Positions 5,442 to 6,270 of a stretch of 6,270 nucleotides of DNA are shown here, in pieces. The stretch covers positions 1-6,270 of the forward strand of contig QGUU01000153.1 of NCBI GenBank assembly GCA_003242525.1, given 5' to 3'. Position numbers and translations under genes: made by a program. Position 1 is the stretch's first letter. Each line of letters opens with the position of its first letter. The DNA comes from Pseudomonadota bacterium. GTDB taxonomy: Bacteria > Pseudomonadota > Alphaproteobacteria > Rhizobiales > Rhizobiaceae. The notes below the pieces were generated by a model. The model did no database searches and was not told where the DNA came from. It saw only the letters and a list, made by a program, of their open reading frames with translations.

Positions 5442-6119
5442 ATGACTTTCCTTTCCCGGTACCTGCCCTTCGTGGCCTCGATGGCGATCGTCGTCGTGGC
5501 CTCCAACATTCTGGTCCAGTTTCCGATGCAGGGGACCGTCGGCGGCCTTGCATTGGCCGATATTTTGACCTGGGGCGCCTTTACCTATCCCTTTTCCTTC
5601 CTGGTGACCGATCTTGCCAATCGCCGCTATGGGCCGGCGGTGGCGCGCAGGATCGTATTCGTCGGCTTCGCGCTGGCAGTGGTCTGCTCCATCGTCATTC
5701 CTCCCCTGCTGTTCCGTTTCGGCCTGACCGAATTCGAAACCGCCGCAGCCCGGCTGGCGCGCATCGCCATGGCCTCGGGAACGGCTTTCCTGACCGCTCA
5801 GCTCCTTGACGTTACCGTATTCAACTGGCTGCGCCGCCAAAGCTGGTGGCGTGCGCCGATCTTCGGCTCGCTGGTCGGCTCGGTGTTCGACACCATGGTG
5901 TTCTTCTCCATCGCCTTTTCTGCCGCCTTCGCCTTTGCCGGGCCGAGCGATGCCTTCGCCCTCGAGAGCGCGCCATTGCTGGGTATCTTCCCTCATGAGA
6001 CGATGCGCTGGCTTTCCTGGGCCCTGGGCGACCTTTCGGTGAAGCTGCTGATCGCCGTTTTCGCGCTCATTCCTTATCGGCTCATCGCCGCCAGGTGGAC
6101 GCAGCCGCTCCCGGCCTGA
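5442..6119 (+). CDS. VUT/YhhQ-family membrane protein, probable queuosine-precursor transporter
   Basis: A 225-residue integral inner-membrane protein of the VUT (Vut_1, COG1738) family. E. coli YhhQ, of similar size (221 residues), imports preQ0/preQ1 for queuosine tRNA modification, and that is the likely role here. Landmarks are ASNILVQFP (20-28), TYPFSFLVTDLANRRYG (48-64), AQLLDVTVFNWLR (119-131), GSLVGSVFDTMVFFSIAF (142-159) and GDLSVKLL (196-203), placed in or beside about six hydrophobic segments. The charged residues in helices (Asp57, Asp123, Asp150, Lys201) are typical of the family. The ATG follows an A-rich stretch, with AGGA at 5431-5434 as its binding site. It starts 82 bp after rpmB and has no strong promoter of its own that I can see, so read-through from rpmB is plausible. 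The substrate is inferred from the family. Confidence 0.88.
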   Translation: MTFLSRYLPFVASMAIVVVASNILVQFPMQGTVGGLALADILTWGAFTYPFSFLVTDLANRRYGPAVARRIVFVGFALAVVCSIVIPPLLFRFGLTEFETAAARLARIAMASGTAFLTAQLLDVTVFNWLRRQSWWRAPIFGSLVGSVFDTMVFFSIAFSAAFAFAGPSDAFALESAPLLGIFPHETMRWLSWALGDLSVKLLIAVFALIPYRLIAARWTQPLPA

Positions 6120-6146
6120 TTGAGCCCGGAGAGGGTTGGGAGAGCT

Positions 6147-6269
6147 TCAATTCTGATGCAGCGCGAACTCCAGGTAGAGATTGCGCTGGAAAAGGGATCC
6201 GTTGTCGTCTGAGATCAGCGACACCATCACTTGCCGTTCCTTGTTTTTTTTAAAATTTCCCAACCCCAC
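6147..6269 (-). CDS. C-terminus of an unrecognised gene entering from the right edge, or a small gene
   Basis: A minus-strand frame is open from the right edge to a TGA at 6149-6147 and encodes 40 visible residues ending in LFQRNLYLEFALHQN. I do not recognise the family. The last 30 codons use G or C in third position in about three quarters of cases, like the neighbouring genes; the ten codons at the edge do not and include an A8 run. Two readings fit. It may be the tail of a longer gene continuing outside. Or it may be a small gene starting at GTG 6230 or ATG 6227, with AAGGA (6242-6238) 7 or 10 bases upstream, giving 27 or 26 residues. It converges on the transporter gene, with 27 bp between stops. 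Confidence 0.45.
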   Translation of the reverse strand: MGLGNFKKNKERQVMVSLISDDNGSLFQRNLYLEFALHQN

Positions 6270-6270
6270 A

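Noticed and set aside
4814..5509. The 232-codon upstream extension of the DUF3108 frame
   Set aside because: It runs antisense through rpmB and the divergent promoter region. The signal peptide after the ATG at 4813 marks the true N-terminus.
5271..5996. A 241-codon minus-strand frame opposite the VUT transporter
   Set aside because: It has low-complexity Gly/Arg/Asp/His composition, typical of the complement of a membrane-protein gene, and no motif.
6156..6212. An 18-codon plus-strand frame beginning with ATG
   Set aside because: It is too short, its purine-rich stretch is about 13 bases upstream, and it is antisense to the better-supported minus-strand frame.
6244..6251. A run of eight T after the transporter gene, considered as an intrinsic terminator
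   Set aside because: No stable stem lies immediately upstream on the plus strand. The run fits better as an A-rich stretch near the start of, or within, the minus-strand frame.

Overview
The window reads as a stretch of GC-rich (roughly 60%) alphaproteobacterial chromosome. The MetA, L28, GloB and methyltransferase sequences look like those of Hyphomicrobiales (Rhizobiales), perhaps the Mesorhizobium/Phyllobacteriaceae group. That placement comes from recognising protein style, not from a search. I see no mobile element, CRISPR array, tRNA, rRNA or phage gene. This is ordinary core-genome territory, dense with genes on both strands.

Layout from left to right. (1) The 3' part of metA (+), homoserine O-acyltransferase, is cut by the window start about 13 codons into the gene. 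(2) Convergent with it is a class I SAM-dependent methyltransferase of unknown substrate (-). (3) Divergent from the methyltransferase across a 125-bp promoter region is gloB (+, glyoxalase II), followed after 5 bp by a DUF985/Cupin_5 protein (+), probably in one operon. (4) Convergent with the cupin gene is a two-gene minus-strand operon: a secreted DUF3108 protein (promoter-proximal), then a ten-helix EamA/DMT exporter resembling YddG. The stop codons of the cupin and exporter genes lie in the two arms of one 8-bp inverted repeat. (5) Divergent from the DUF3108 gene is rpmB (+, ribosomal protein L28) with a good housekeeping-type promoter and a leader of about 85 nt. (6) rpmB is followed by a VUT/YhhQ-family membrane protein (+), a likely queuosine-precursor transporter. 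(7) At the right edge a minus-strand frame ends, which is either the C-terminus of a gene running in from outside or a very small gene of about 26 residues.

Functionally the region mixes methionine biosynthesis (metA), methylglyoxal/glutathione detoxification (gloB), translation (rpmB), probable tRNA-modification precursor uptake (VUT) and export (DMT), with three genes of unknown role (methyltransferase, DUF985, DUF3108). I found no clear new multi-gene system. The points most worth a second look are a possible leaderless start for the methyltransferase, non-consensus residues in the glutathione-binding loop of GloB, the shared stop-codon palindrome, the nested dyad between DUF3108 and rpmB, and the unrecognised frame at the right edge.
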